Source of the DNA: Ganoderma boninense
Lineage: Eukaryota; Basidiomycota; Agaricomycetes; Polyporales; Polyporaceae
NCBI GenBank assembly: GCA_002900995.3
Contig: CM035306.1
Location: forward strand, 1,240,001 to 1,304,000
Length of the DNA stretch: 64,000 bases
Direction: 5' to 3'
Part shown: positions 46,110 through 57,088 of the stretch, piece after piece
Numbering within the stretch: position 1 is the first letter of the stretch
Layout of the letters: every line of letters begins with the position of its first letter
Program-made: the position numbers and the translations under genes
Notes under the pieces: model-generated
What the model was told of the DNA's origin: nothing
Database searches by the model: none
The model's input: the letters and a program-made list of their open reading frames with translations, nothing else

Positions 46110-47265
46110 GGTAAACTGGTGACTACTGATAACACCCTGGATATAGATCTATATGCCTGATAGTACTTTTCAGTAGTGAATTGGCTTGTGGTATAGTACA
46201 CATATACGACACAGAAGAGAGCAGGTGGATTGGCCCAGAACTGCCCAAGATATGGGCCAAACAGTGGGGAGGGGAGTAGTCAGGAGAAGGGGCCCATGGT
46301 CCGAGGGCTGTAGTGGACGGATTGGGGCGTATATAGGCTCGTTGGAAAGCCCTTACACAGGGCTTTCCGGGCATATAAGGGGCACAGAAAACGGCCAAGA
46401 ACTGAAGGAGATATGGGGGGAAGAAGTCGACTATAGGTGACTATTGATGCCCCCCTCATACAGTGGCAACTGGGTGCGCCTGTATGCAGTTTGTACGCCT
46501 AGAATGCACTTACTAGTAGCTTACCAGACGCAAAAAGAACGAAGCCAATCGTCCAGTGGTTCCCAAGGTGCATATACCTGTTTCCCCAGGAGGAGGGGAT
46601 ATATGCACCGGAGGAACCACTGGACGGATTTGGGCGCGAGAGGGCTTGTTTTGTGCGCGTCGATCACGCAAACAAAACGCGCCCTCTCGCGAGCAAATGC
46701 GTGCAAAAACGGCCGAGATATGGGCCAAACATTCCCCCCTAGAGCGACTATAGAGGGGCCATTAGTATATGTTATAACCCTCATTGTATGGTCATGTTAA
46801 GTGCATTAGAAGCGCGCTAATTAGACGAACATAATGCAAAAAGAACGAAGTCAATACACCCAGAATTGAGGGAGATACAGCTAACACAATTCCGGGGAGG
46901 AAGGACAGACTGCATAATTGGGACAGGAGGGGCAGAGGTTGGTAGAATGATGGGAGAACCCGGAATTGATGGGGGGAGCCCAGGATTGATGGGGGAATAC
47001 CGAATTGATGGGAGGGAGCCCAGAATTGATGGGGAGGCAGCCAGGCACCCGGGACAGTGGTCCACAAGCTTAGATAAGCCTGGGAGCAGCAATGCTGTGC
47101 ATCAGTGGCCCCGGAGGAGGACCTCCTAAATAAGGCAAGCGACGACAGCTGTCCCGGGAGGCTCCAGAGGTTTCCTGATACATCGCGCACTTTTAGCCGT
47201 AACTGATGTAAAACGCTCTAGGCTGTTAGTCGTAACATGATACATCAATACTACAACATATGGTG
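46110..47265 (-). repeat. Right inverted arm of the foldback element
   Basis: Reverse complement of the left arm with scattered substitutions and a few small indels, for example in the internal hairpin near 46550-46620. Similarity runs to about 46205 without a gap and resumes in a short patch near 46120-46143. Confidence 0.8.
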
Positions 47266-47289
47266 GTGCACCTGCCGTTTCATTCCTAG

Positions 47290-48742
47290 GATAAGGAAGC
47301 GAGATTCAACGTGGCTTGCCAAGCCTGGGGACACGTATTCCACCCCACTGCAGTACAGGACGAGTACTGGGACGAAGATAAGCAAACCTGGTACTACTGC
47401 GAGGAGCAAACGTGCCCCCACCGATCACACACATTCAACGATACCCTTGAAACTCGTGAAGGCATCGCCCTAGACTCCTCACCACCAAAGAACAGGAAGT
47501 CCTAATCCGTGCGAAGATCGCAAACCCACCAGCACCTGCACCTCGAGATCCAAGCCGACCCAGCTCGCCAAGCCGCCTCATCGCATCCAGGAATCCATCA
47601 TCCCGCCCTGCCTCACGCCCTACCTCACAACCCCAGAGTCGTGTCCAAAGTCCCCAGTCCTGCAAAGTGAATCCCCAGTCCTGCACGATCAACAGGGTCT
47701 CCCATCCTCGACAAGATCTTGAACTCGTTACAGAGCGTCTTGGACAGCGACGAACCTCGACTCCGCAACCCCCATTGCTTCAACTTCTAAAACTCCAAGG
47801 GCAGAGAAAAAGCCGGAAGTAAGAAGGAACCCAAGCAAGAGACCATCAGCCTCAACACTCCACAACCCTCATCCTCTTATCAGCTGCACCCAGTCGAGCG
47901 TCCACACCGCCATGATACCCCTGCCCCCGCTCCACGTTCGACACCTCCAACTCCTCTCCCAGATCGCCCCACGTGAATACGATGGAAAATCCGCACAGGA
48001 TGGTCTCCGCTTTGTGTCCGCCGCTCAGATCTACTACAACACCCTTACAGCGGTAGCGGTTGGCGCGCTAGCGACGTCATATGGATGACCATCCTCAGTA
48101 AGCTCACGGAAGGAGCAGCAGCCTGGGCTGGCCCCACATTGTAAAGCTCGCCGGTGGAACTAGTCCTTGGGCAGACTATGGCGAGTTCAGCACAGCCTTC
48201 AGGATCACTTCTGCGCGGCTGACGACAAGGAGGCTGCCATCGCCGAACTCGTCAAGCTTTGCAAGGCGTATCGCAAGGTTGGCACTGTCCAGGAGTACAC
48301 GCGCAGTTCAATGCAGCTGCAGCGCGGACCGGCTTCGGCGACGAGGACAAACGCAAAACGCTACCGCTCTGGCCTGCCTCCCAGGCTCCGGGACGTCCTC
48401 GCCACCAGTGCCCACGACATCTCGGACCTCACCAAAATCCAGAAGGTGGCGCTGTCGCTCGACCAGGCCCTCGTCACCAGAGAGGAAGAACGGCCAAAGT
48501 CGTTTGGATGGAAGAAGAAGGGGGAGAAGGCGGCCGCTACCGGGAAGAAGCTGTTCCCTGGAAACTGTCATATCTGTGGCCAGCCCGGACATCGTAAGTA
48601 TGACTGCCCGCGGCTGAAGAGTCAGCAAGCCGCCTCCTCGTCCACTGCAACTACGGAAGTAGCGGCTCTTCAGGCCCAGGTCAAGGCGATGGAGGAGAAG
48701 ATCGCGGCCCTTACGACCGCTGAGAAGAAGGAGGGTTTCTGA
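47290..48742 (+). pseudogene. gag of gypsy copy A, frame-broken
   Basis: Protein-like pieces occur in successive frames: VACQAWGHVFHPTAVQDEYW and YYCEEQTCPHRSHTFNDTLE at 47305-47470, a Pro/Ser-rich linker to 47700, LRFVSAAQIYYNTL near 48010, then one longer piece at 48167-48742. That last piece contains the nucleocapsid CCHC knuckle CHICGQPGHRKYDC (48566-48607) and a C-terminal coiled coil ending KKEGF. The breaks prevent a single gag polyprotein as read. The stop TGA at 48740 is directly preceded by the slippery heptamer described separately. Confidence 0.75.
48733..48739 (+). promoter_or_regulatory. Predicted -1 ribosomal frameshift site, copy A
   Basis: GGGTTTC fits the X XXY YYZ rule in the gag frame (G GGT TTC) and is followed at once by the gag stop TGA. 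The -1 frame opens here as FLIRAALDAARAGS and runs into the protease, so slipping back one base joins gag to pol. Confidence 0.65.
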
Positions 48743-51700
48743 TTAGAGCCGCACTGGACGCTGCGCGTGCCGGCTCTTGTAGTAATAGTCGATTTTCTGT
48801 ACTGAGTTCTGCGTTTGTATATGAAGTAAATCATAGTGGCCAACACTTTCATATACCAGTACGGTTAATCGGCAAGCAGCGACACAAGGACATAGTAGCC
48901 ATGGTAGATAGCGGGGCTACTACTAAGTTTTTACATAGACGGTTCGTAGAGAAGAACCAGGTTACGACGAGGAAGTTGGCAAGGCCAATTCCCCTGTACA
49001 ACATAGATGGTACCGAGAACCGTGATGGAACGATCACGGAGGTCGCCGTGTTGGATATGGCGATTGGAGACCACCGAGAGAAGGTGGTGTTTGTGGTGAC
49101 AGACATAGGAGAAGAGGATGTGATCATTGGCCTGGACTGGCTGCGCGAACACAACCCTGAAGTAGATTGGGAACGTGGGCTCGCTACGCCTATCGAGATG
49201 TCCAGAGGCATGTCCGGCTCATCGGAAGGCATCCAAACTGTTGAAACCAAAGCGCGTGATACGGAGGTACGGCTTACGGCGCGCAATGGTTTCTCGACGG
49301 GGTGCGGAAGGCAAAGACGATGGGTAGGATATGCACGGCCGTAATGGTCGAGGAGGAGGAGGAAGATAGGCCTCCACCACCAGGTTTTCTGCCGGAATGG
49401 GATTGGCACTGAGGAGTCTCTCTCAATGCACTAGAAGATGGACGACGACTTCGAGGTACCCCTAAGATCTTTGTGTCGGCGAGACTACACGTACTCTCAA
49501 CAGCTCGCTGAACAAGAGTACCAGAAGAAGGAAGTCCGTCCTGTCGAAGAGATCGTACCTCCCAGTACCACGAGTATCTGCGTGTGTTCTCGAAAGAGGC
49601 GTCCGAACGTCTACCTGAGCACGGACCCTACGACCACGCTATAGAACTCGTACCAGATGCTAGGATGTTCCATTCCAAGGTGTACCCCCTGTCGCCCAGC
49701 GAGCAGGTTGAGAGCTTGACAAGTTCCTTAGCGAGAACTTGGCCAAAGGATATATTCAAGAGTCGAAGTCACCGATGTCGTCACCATTCTTTCTTCGTTA
49801 AAAGAAGGATGGCAGCCTACGTCCTGTACAGGACTACCGGCGATTGAACGACATCACCATTAAGAACCGATACCCACTACCGTTGGTGTCGGACTTGATG
49901 GATCGACTCAAGAGGGCCAAGTACTTTACAAAGCTTGACATCCGTTGGGGGTACAACAATGTGCGGATTAAGACCGGTGATGAATGGAAGGCTGCCTTTG
50001 TTACCAATCGTGGACTGTTCGAACCGAACGTGATGTACTTCGGACTGGCTAACTCGCCTAGTACATTCTCTGCGCTCATGAACGACATCTTCAAGGACCT
50101 CATCATACTCGGCAAAATCACTATCTACCTCGACGACATCCTCATATTCACCAACGACATCGAGGAACACCGCACACTGGTGCGTGAGGTCCTGAAACGT
50201 CTGGCGGAGCACGACCTGTTCTGCAAGCCAGAGAAGTGCGAATTCGAACAGCCTAAGGTTGAGTACCTAGGTGTGCTCGTCTCGGAGAACTGTGTGGAGA
50301 TGGACCCAGTGAAGGTCAGGGGTATCGCAGAATGGCCTGTCCCCTCAGAACGCCTCAGATGTACGGAAGTTCCGCGGTTTCGCGAATTTCTACAGGCGGT
50401 TCATTAAGGACTTCAGCGCAGTATGCAAACCCTCGACCGTCTCACGGGTAGCGCTCCCTGGCAATGGGGTGCCGAAAGAGCAATCAGCATTCGACGAGCT
50501 CAAACGTCGTTTCACTGAAAGCCCTGTCCTGAGCATGTATGACCCAGACCGCAAAACCCGCATTGAAGTCGATGCATCCGGGTATGCTACTGGTGCGGTT
50601 CTGTCTCAGGAGGGGGAGGACGGCAAATGGCACCCTGTGGCTTTCCACTCTGAGTCAATGAGCAATGCGGAACGCAACTACGAGATCTATGACAAGGAGA
50701 TGCTCGCCATCATCCGTGCCCTGCAGGCCTGGCGCCACTACCTCGAGGGTCTTCCCAGTGTGTTCGAGATCCAGTCGGACCACAAGAACTCGAGTACTGG
50801 AAAGCCGCGCAAAACCTCACACGCAGGCAGGCACGATGGGCTCTCTATCTGTCACGGTTCGACTTTGTCATTGCACACAAGCCAGGCACCTCCAATGGTA
50901 GGGCAGACGCGCTGTCGCGCAGGCCTGATCACCAGAAGGATGATGCCGATGACAACCTGAACCGAGTCATGTTGCAACCCGATCGCTTCCGAGTACTGGC
51001 AGCCAAGAGAGGGCACATGTCAGTGGTACCAGAAAAGGCACTGCTCCGTCGCATTCGAGAATGTGGAGAGCGTGAGCAGGAGGTCGCAGAGGCACTCAGC
51101 AAGCTCGATAAGCTAGGGCCAGCACGTCTACAGAACGATTTGGTGGACTGGAACACAGAACAAGGCCTGCTGCTCTACCGCGGCCGAGTTTATGTCCCCA
51201 AAGACGACGCGCTCCGAGCAGAGATAGTGCGCATTCACCACGACCTCCCGCCTGCTGGACACCCTGGCAGGCAAAGACGGTGGAGTTGGTTACACGGAAC
51301 TACTGGTGGCCGGGCATGGCCAAAGTTCATTAAGGATTACGTTGAGACCTGCGACACTTGTCGCCGTGGCAAGACTTCACATGCGAAGCCACATGGTCCC
51401 CTTCAACCCAACAAGATCCCAGACGGCCCAGGCCAAGTAGTTACCTGTGACTTCATCACTGGACTGCCGGAGGTGGACGGATACAACGCGCTCCAGCTTA
51501 TTGCTGATCGGCATGGAAAGATGATTCACCTTATTCCATGCACCGAGGAGATCGACACGGAAGGGACTGCAGACAACTTCATTAGAGAATGGTTCCGTCT
51601 ACATGGACTCCCGCGAAAGATATCTCTGATCGGGGGCCCCAGTTCTCTAGCAAGCTCTTCCGTGCAATCCTTAAAGGCCTCGACATAGAAAGCGCGTTGT

Positions 51701-52518
51701 CCACAGCCTACCACCCGCAGACGGATGGACAGTCGGAGCGATGGAACCAGGAGATAGAGGCGTACCTACGGATGTACTGCTCAAGGCGCCGCGACGATTG
51801 GGTCAAGTGGCTACCAACAGCAGAGTACTGCTTTAACTCGCGCGTACATTCATCCACAGGGTACTCGCCGTTTTACCTCATGTACGGCTATGAACCTCAG
51901 TTCCACGTTCCAATGCTATCCACCACGGTGCCTACGGCGGATGAACGAAGAGAGGAGTTGCGGCAGGCAAGGGAGGATGCGACCTCAGCCTTAACCCTGG
52001 CAGCAGAACGGATGAAGGAGTACTACGATCGCTATGTCTCCGCTGCTCCAGAGTTCAAGGAGGGTCAGAAGGTGTGGCTCGACACGAGGAATTTCCGTGT
52101 CCCAGGAGTCTCTCGGAAGCTGGTGGACCGGTACGCTGGCCCGTACCCTGTCAAGCGCAAGGTGGGCAACTTGGCTTATGAGCTCAAGCTCCCCAAAGAC
52201 ATGGGGCTCCACCCAGTGTTCCATGTGACGCTCCTACACCCGCACAAAGAAAGCCAACTACCCGGTCGGCATCCCCCTGAACCCGCAGCCCTTGAAGTGG
52301 AAGGAGAGGAGGAGTATGAAGTGGAGGAAGTGTTGGACTCGCGTCGGTATGGGCGGTGGAAGAAACTGCAGTATCTTGTTCACTGGAAGGGCTGGGGCCC
52401 TGAACACGATAGCTGGGAAGACGTGTTGGATCTAGCAAATGCGCCAAAAGTGCTGCAAAAGTTTCATTCGACACATCCCGACACTCCTGGCCCTCTCAAC
52501 AAGAAGACTCGATCATGA
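48733..52518 (+). pseudogene. pol of gypsy copy A, several frame breaks
   Basis: Domains in order: protease MVDSGATTKF at 48901; reverse transcriptase with [19 protein letters not shown] and [11 protein letters not shown] in 49844-50407; RNase H with IEVDASGYATGAVLSQ and ERNYEIYDKEMLAIIRALQ in 50469-50800; integrase HHCC and DDE parts in 50969-52200, with VTCDFITGLPEV and STAYHPQTDGQSERWNQEIE; and a chromodomain (EVLDSRRYGRWKKLQYLVHW) ending at 52518. Compared with copy B the frame changes at least six times, and single-base differences explain the ones I checked. The protein cannot be made as read. Confidence 0.85.
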
Positions 52519-52544
52519 GGACACGATCCTTAGGAGGGGGGTAT

Positions 52545-53004
52545 TGTCATGAACGGCACGCTCGGCGCCTACCCCGGCGTCTCTCTTTCCCTTTTCGGAC
52601 TGTTTGCCTCCCGCGTCGTCCTTATTGTCCTCCGTTGTTTAGCAAACCCGTCCCTTGTTCTCGCAGTACAATAACTCCTGTTACCCATTGTTCCCGTCGT
52701 CATTGTACTACATACCATTGTTCTTCCACTGGTTCCCGTGTCCATAGTTACCTATTGTCCCCGGTTCCCATTGTTCACTACATGTATATAAGACCTGTAC
52801 TTCGCTACCTGGAGACCTCAGTTTCGACCTCTTGTCTCCAGGTAAGCCTCGCTGTATTCTCGCTCGTTAGTCACTTGCTCAATACATCTTGTCTCCAGCC
52901 TGACTGTCGAGCCCTGCTCCGCTCTCGCTGCACAAGTGCTCGTCGACGCCCTTGCTCGTCTCGTAAGCCTCCTCCCTGATCTTACTCGACAGCCAGTCGT
53001 AACA
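52545..53004 (+). repeat. 3' LTR of gypsy copy A
   Basis: It is 460 bp and matches the 5' LTR at every position I compared except 52876 (T here, C at the equivalent 44113). It follows the end of pol by about 25 bp, with a G-rich polypurine stretch (AGGAGGGGGG) at about 52532-52541 just before it. Confidence 0.93.
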
Positions 53005-53009
53005 GCGGC
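53005..53009. repeat. Right target-site duplication of gypsy copy A (GCGGC)
   Basis: GCGGC directly follows the CGTAACA end of the 3' LTR and matches 43777-43781. Confidence 0.9.
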
Positions 53010-53935
53010 CTGCAGCATGTCTTCAAAGACCGGAAGGCTGAATGGCTTGTTGCGAACAACAGATTGTGCCTAGTACTCAGAAGCGCGAGGTCAAGGACAG
53101 AACTGTGCGACAGCCTGAGGATGGGCACATACCTTGTAGTCATGTGGAAAGGTGTACGCAATTCCTTGAAGGAGCCACGTCACCTTCGCTGAATCCCCAA
53201 CAGTCAAACCATATGTCCCACGGACAATCCCTTCGCAAAGCTTCTTGACTTTTCCGCGAAGAAGGGATACACGCTGTGCTGGCTGCAATGATACACAGAA
53301 GGTCAGCGCAGCAGGTCGAAGATGCAAAACAACCCACGGACAATCGAGCCAAACCTTCTCCAATACTTCTTGTTCTTCTCATCCCGGAGGCGCTTCACCA
53401 TGTCCTTGTATTTGAGTGCCGTGGCGTGCTTGATCAAGATGTTCCGCAGGTACTCGCGCCCGTCGGCTTCGCCTTCCGGGAATGCATTGACTATGCCAAT
53501 GTTCCTCTCAACCTCCTTGATGGCGCGCACTGCAACACGATACACGCGCTGATAGGCCCGGTGCCTCTCCATGCTCCGAAACCACCCGAAATGCCCCACT
53601 TTTCGCACCGAGGAGTCGCACCCCTCGGAAGGCACTCGACCCGCGCCCCCCCTGTTCCGAACGCACGCCACCGAAGCCCCCTTTAGTTTTCCCGGTGGTC
53701 CCGCTGACTCCGCACTCCCCGAAGTTTCCGAGTGCATCCCTCGCGCGTAGTCTCCACTACCGGTGACAGGTGGATCGAGAGGGGACGGACCCCCGTTCGA
53801 GATCAAGACTTGTCCCCTAGTTTCCGTCGACTGGTCCTCGGGCGCCCGACGCGTACACGTGACCGTGTCGCAACGCATCGCACTCAAGCGCTCAAGACGC
53901 GGCCTCCGCGACCTATACGCGTCGATCCGCCGCAC
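53005..53935 (-). pseudogene. 5' part of the split DUF6532 domain
   Basis: Exons on the minus strand are 53342-53935, 53133-53282 and 53005-53069. They encode AIKEVERNIGIVNAFPEGEA and KRLRDEKNKKYWRRFG, then PAQRVSLLRGKVKKLCEGIV and LLQGIAYTFPHDYK, then SVVRNKPFSLPVFEDMLQAA. These match the N-terminal half of DUF6532 (a NAFP motif, a KLRED..W-type helix and RGKVKK). The frame stays open upstream to 53935 without a clear start. The charged low-complexity segment at 54837-56920 is the likely N-terminal part of the same gene, but the join between 53935 and 54837 is not resolved. Together with 43394-43781 it makes one gene now spanning more than 10 kb. Confidence 0.7.
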
Positions 53936-54836
53936 GAGGCCCAGCTAGCTCATAGACCGGTGGCGTACAAGTCGAGGCTTACGGAGTCTGCGGGACTCCG
54001 GGAGGGGCTCGTGATTCCAGCGGAGGAGGACATTTTCGCGTAGTAGTAGTAGAGGGTCGGACCACGCGGGTCCCGTCCCGTTCCTGTATATATACCCGTT
54101 GCTCCCCATGATTATACAGCTTTTGGCACCCCACGCTTACGATCAGACTCGACGGAAGGATAGCGACTTCCTCCCCTGGCCGACATCGACTCGACAGCGA
54201 CCATCTGCTCACTCACTCTCATCCTCACCGCGCAAGCGTAGCGTATACGAGATCGCTCGGGCAGTCCGCGCGTGGACTCTCGACGCTTACGAAGTCTCCG
54301 ACCTCCCCGATCCCGCGTTCACCCATTATCGCGCCTTCTTCCGATAGCGCACTCGTCCCGGAGGTAGCGAAAGCCTCACGGGTGTGTTGTCCCCCTCTCC
54401 TTTTGTTTCCCATCCGTTTCCCAGCTTTCTCGTCCCCTTCCTGCACGACGTCCGTACGTCGTTGTCTCCATCATCCACCGTCCCTCGGATCGTCCACACG
54501 TCCCTCGGTCTATTCGCGAGAGCCGGCCACCTTCCTCGCACCCTCAGTGACGGACTCGTTGGTCTTTGCCCCATCCACGGAGCCACTCCACCTCAGCCTC
54601 TATCCCGCAGTATCCTAGCGGAGTCCAGACCTTCCGTCAGTGTATCAGCGCGGGTACTGGTCACCTAGGTTAGGTCGAGGACCACGAACGCAGACAATAT
54701 CAATGCGCTCGTCCTTGTCATCACATTCCGAGGCCAGATCGCTTTGGTCCTATGTGCCCAATCAGCGTGGATGTCATGGACGTGGTCAGGAACACGTACA
54801 GAATCTTCAACGTCGCGGCGTTTGCGAGAACGGGAC
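53936..54836. other. Unresolved spacer inside or beside the DUF6532 gene
   Basis: About 900 bp with short frames on both strands, none protein-like for long. A TATATATA at about 54087 precedes a short plus-strand frame (54099-54347) with no recognisable motif. It may be a long intron, or hold another insertion. Confidence 0.35.
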
Positions 54837-56920
54837 GGCTTGGAGTCTTCGCCTCCAGACTCAGTGACCCATGAAATGTTCTATCCATTCACATGAAATT
54901 GGATCACCAATGTGTGGTTTAGGAATTACATACCTCGTCCTGACGCTTGCGCTTCGAGTGGGATTTCTGAGGGGTACTGTCATCGCTGAGGTTGCCTGTG
55001 GAGAGGTATACGGCAGGGCGCACATATGAACATAGGTGGTTAGCTGACACTTGTCCCCACCAAATGGGTATCATACCTTTAGAGCGGCTACTATAGCCCT
55101 TGTTCTGTTCGTTCGCTTCCACAGCGACCGCACTCCCAAGCCGCTTCTTGCGCTCGCTTCCGTTCCTGTGGGGGGGTTGCTCGCCGCGGTGCTCATGGTC
55201 GCGCGCACTGCTCACCCACTTGTGAGCCTTGTCCTGCTTGTAGACCTTGCTCTCCCGTTCATGCTCTTTCCCCCGTTCACTGGCCTTCTTGCGGTCGTAC
55301 CCCTTCTCCAACTCGCGCTCCTTCTTCCGATCGCGCTCCTTCTTCCGATCGCGCTCCTTCTTCCGATCGCGCTCCTCCTCCCGCTCGCGCTCCTCCTCCC
55401 GCTCGCGCTCCTCCTCGCGCTCCCGTGCCTTCTCGCGCTCGCGCTCCTTTTCCCGCTGTCGCGTATTCTCCCGCCGCTCGCGCTCCTTCTCCTGCCGCTC
55501 GCGCTCCTTCTCCCGCTCGTGAGTCTTACGTTGTTCGAGATCTTCGGGCTCCTCACGGGCTTTCTTCTTTGGCGGTAGCACCTAACACAATGTTTACGGT
55601 GAAATCAGATCGCAGTGAGACGATTACTCACCGTGGGTGATCTTAGGGTGGCTTCATCCCCCGAGGACCCGGAAGAATCGACTCTGGGCCTCCGACGGTG
55701 GCCCGAACTTGAAGCAAGATGTGAAGGCGACAAGGCGATCCTACTCGAGGAGCGCACAGCTGGAGTGCGCGAGGGAGACGAGGCGGTGACCGAGATTCCC
55801 CCCGATGACCGGGTGTGAGCAGGTACAAGGGAGGGGTGTGGGGAGAAGATGGGCGATCCAATGGGCAATCCAATGAGCGATCCAACGGGCGATCCAATGG
55901 GTCCAACGGGCGAGCCTCGAGCAAGCGATGCGATAGGCGAGTGGGTGGGAGAGCGGCGAGGCGATGCTGCTGGGGACTTGTCGGAGGTAAGATACGTGGG
56001 GATAGTGTCGAGGTTGATGTTGTCATCGAAAGGCGAGTCATCGGGCTCTCCATCGACCCAGGAGGCAGTCTAGCGGCCATGAGCTGGGAATGGGCAGAAG
56101 AGAGGAAGAAATTCGGCGCTACTGACCTCGTCTGCGAACCTAGCCGCGAGCGCGCTTGGATTCTTGGCTTCTAATGCCTCCAAACCACTCGACTCACTTC
56201 CTTCCTCCGCAGACGAATTCAACTCATCTTCCTCATCCTCGTCCTCCTCGTATTCGTCCTCCTCTTCGTCTATGCAGCTCCCGCTGTCATTGTCTGACGT
56301 CCTCGCCTTGCTCTTGGCCTGGGATTTCGAATGGGATTTGGGAGTGCGGTTGGACTTCTGGTCCTTGGCGGCTGCCGCTTTCGACTTGGAAACAGGTGAG
56401 ACTTCATCCTCATCCCCTGAGGAATTCAGAGGTATGTCCGGGGGGGTATATTTGAGTTTTGACTTCGCTTGAGAGGCTGTGGGGAGCGTCAGCATGGTAC
56501 TGCAGAGCCAGTCTGAAAGCAGCAGTGTGTAAGTCTTACCCTTGGATGTCATCGATGTCGCTGAACCTTTATGTGCAGGTTTGGCAAGAGCGGCGCCGCG
56601 ACGTTGACGCAACTTCGGAATAAACTCTTTCCATGCTACCGTGAGTCAGCATGGCGCGATACTTTGGCTAATGAGTGAAACTTACCTTCGCTTGCTTTGT
56701 TTGCAGATGCACAACGGGCGGCTTATAGTGAACTCGCCCATGTCAGCGGGAAGGCAGACATTGGAGAGCGACATGGCAACTTACACGTCCGGGTTCGCTG
56801 AACAGGTTCGTCATCACTAGCGTTCTCTAGAGATTGTCGCTCGGCGGCTCTGTTCTGAGATGGAGGGACAGGGCTGTTTGGTGGGCTTGACGTAGAATCC
56901 GCACTCCGATGTGTTGGCAT
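54837..56920 (-). CDS. Charged low-complexity protein, probable N-terminal region of the DUF6532 gene
   Basis: The proposed start ATG is at 56920 (MPTHRSADSTSSPPNSP). Spliced pieces follow: KEFIPKLRQRRGAALAKP; a Lys/Ser segment; a very acidic block at about 56170-56290 (DEEEDEYEEDEDEEDE); and a Ser/Pro block (RTPAVRSSSRIALSPS). Then comes a long Arg/Glu/Lys repeat encoded at 55230-55545, made of near-identical 18-nt units (ERDRKK, EREREE), and a segment ending KSHSKRKRQDE. Such mixed acidic and basic disordered N-termini are usual in fungal DUF6532 proteins, so the piece probably belongs with 53005-53935. Intron joins were not all checked to phase. If it is separate, it is an unrecognised nuclear-type disordered protein. 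Gypsy copy B begins 169 bp upstream of its start. Confidence 0.5.
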
Positions 56921-57088
56921 CTTGGGGGGCGGGGGGGGACAAGTGCACGACAAAGACTGGCCCCAGGGGCCGCTGAAGAGAGGAAGTGGGGGATATAAAA
57001 GGCATATGGTGCAGTGAAAAAAGCAAAATGAGGGTGGGATATATGCGGAGTGGATTATGGAGAAGTGGTGAGTGGTACTGCGGAGAGT

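Larger units (their letters stand above)
44593..47265. mobile_element. Foldback-type non-autonomous element nested in copy A
   Basis: A 2.67 kb insert absent from copy B at the same place. The two ends are long inverted arms of about 1.15 kb (44593 to about 45750, and about 46110 to 47265) that are nearly identical in reverse complement; the terminal bases run CAGCTGCTGTTGTAG on the left and CACCATATGTTGTAG from the right. Flanks show a probable 8-bp target duplication, GTGCACCC (44585-44592) and GTGCACCT (47266-47273). The central spacer of about 0.4 kb has no gene. Each arm contains a smaller hairpin and a short tandem repeat. No transposase is encoded, so movement would depend on another element; the TSD length is hAT-like. 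Confidence 0.8.
43782..53004 (+). mobile_element. Ty3/gypsy chromodomain LTR retrotransposon, copy A
   Basis: The element is 9.2 kb with 460-bp LTRs at 43782-44241 and 52545-53004, starting TG and ending CA, flanked by GCGGC duplications. Internal order is a self-priming site, gag with a CCHC knuckle, protease, reverse transcriptase, RNase H, integrase and a C-terminal chromodomain, all on the plus strand. The chromodomain places it among chromoviruses. The LTRs differ at one position that I could find (44113 versus 52876), which implies a recent insertion. The coding region is broken by several frame changes, and a 2.67 kb foldback element sits in its leader/gag region, so copy A is not autonomous as read. 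It splits a DUF6532 gene. Confidence 0.93.

Noticed and set aside
45059..46800. Two pairs of protein-like frames with nearly the same translation on opposite strands
   Set aside because: They are the same DNA read from the two inverted arms of the foldback element; they carry no protein motif and shift frame between arms.
54099..54347. Short plus-strand frame after a TATATATA near 54087
   Set aside because: Unlikely composition and no recognisable motif; it lies in the unresolved spacer of the minus-strand DUF6532 gene.
55051..55578. A plus-strand frame of leucine/proline repeats resembling a membrane protein
   Set aside because: It is the complement of the Arg/Glu/Lys repeat; the hydrophobic pattern is a mirror of GAG/CGC codons.
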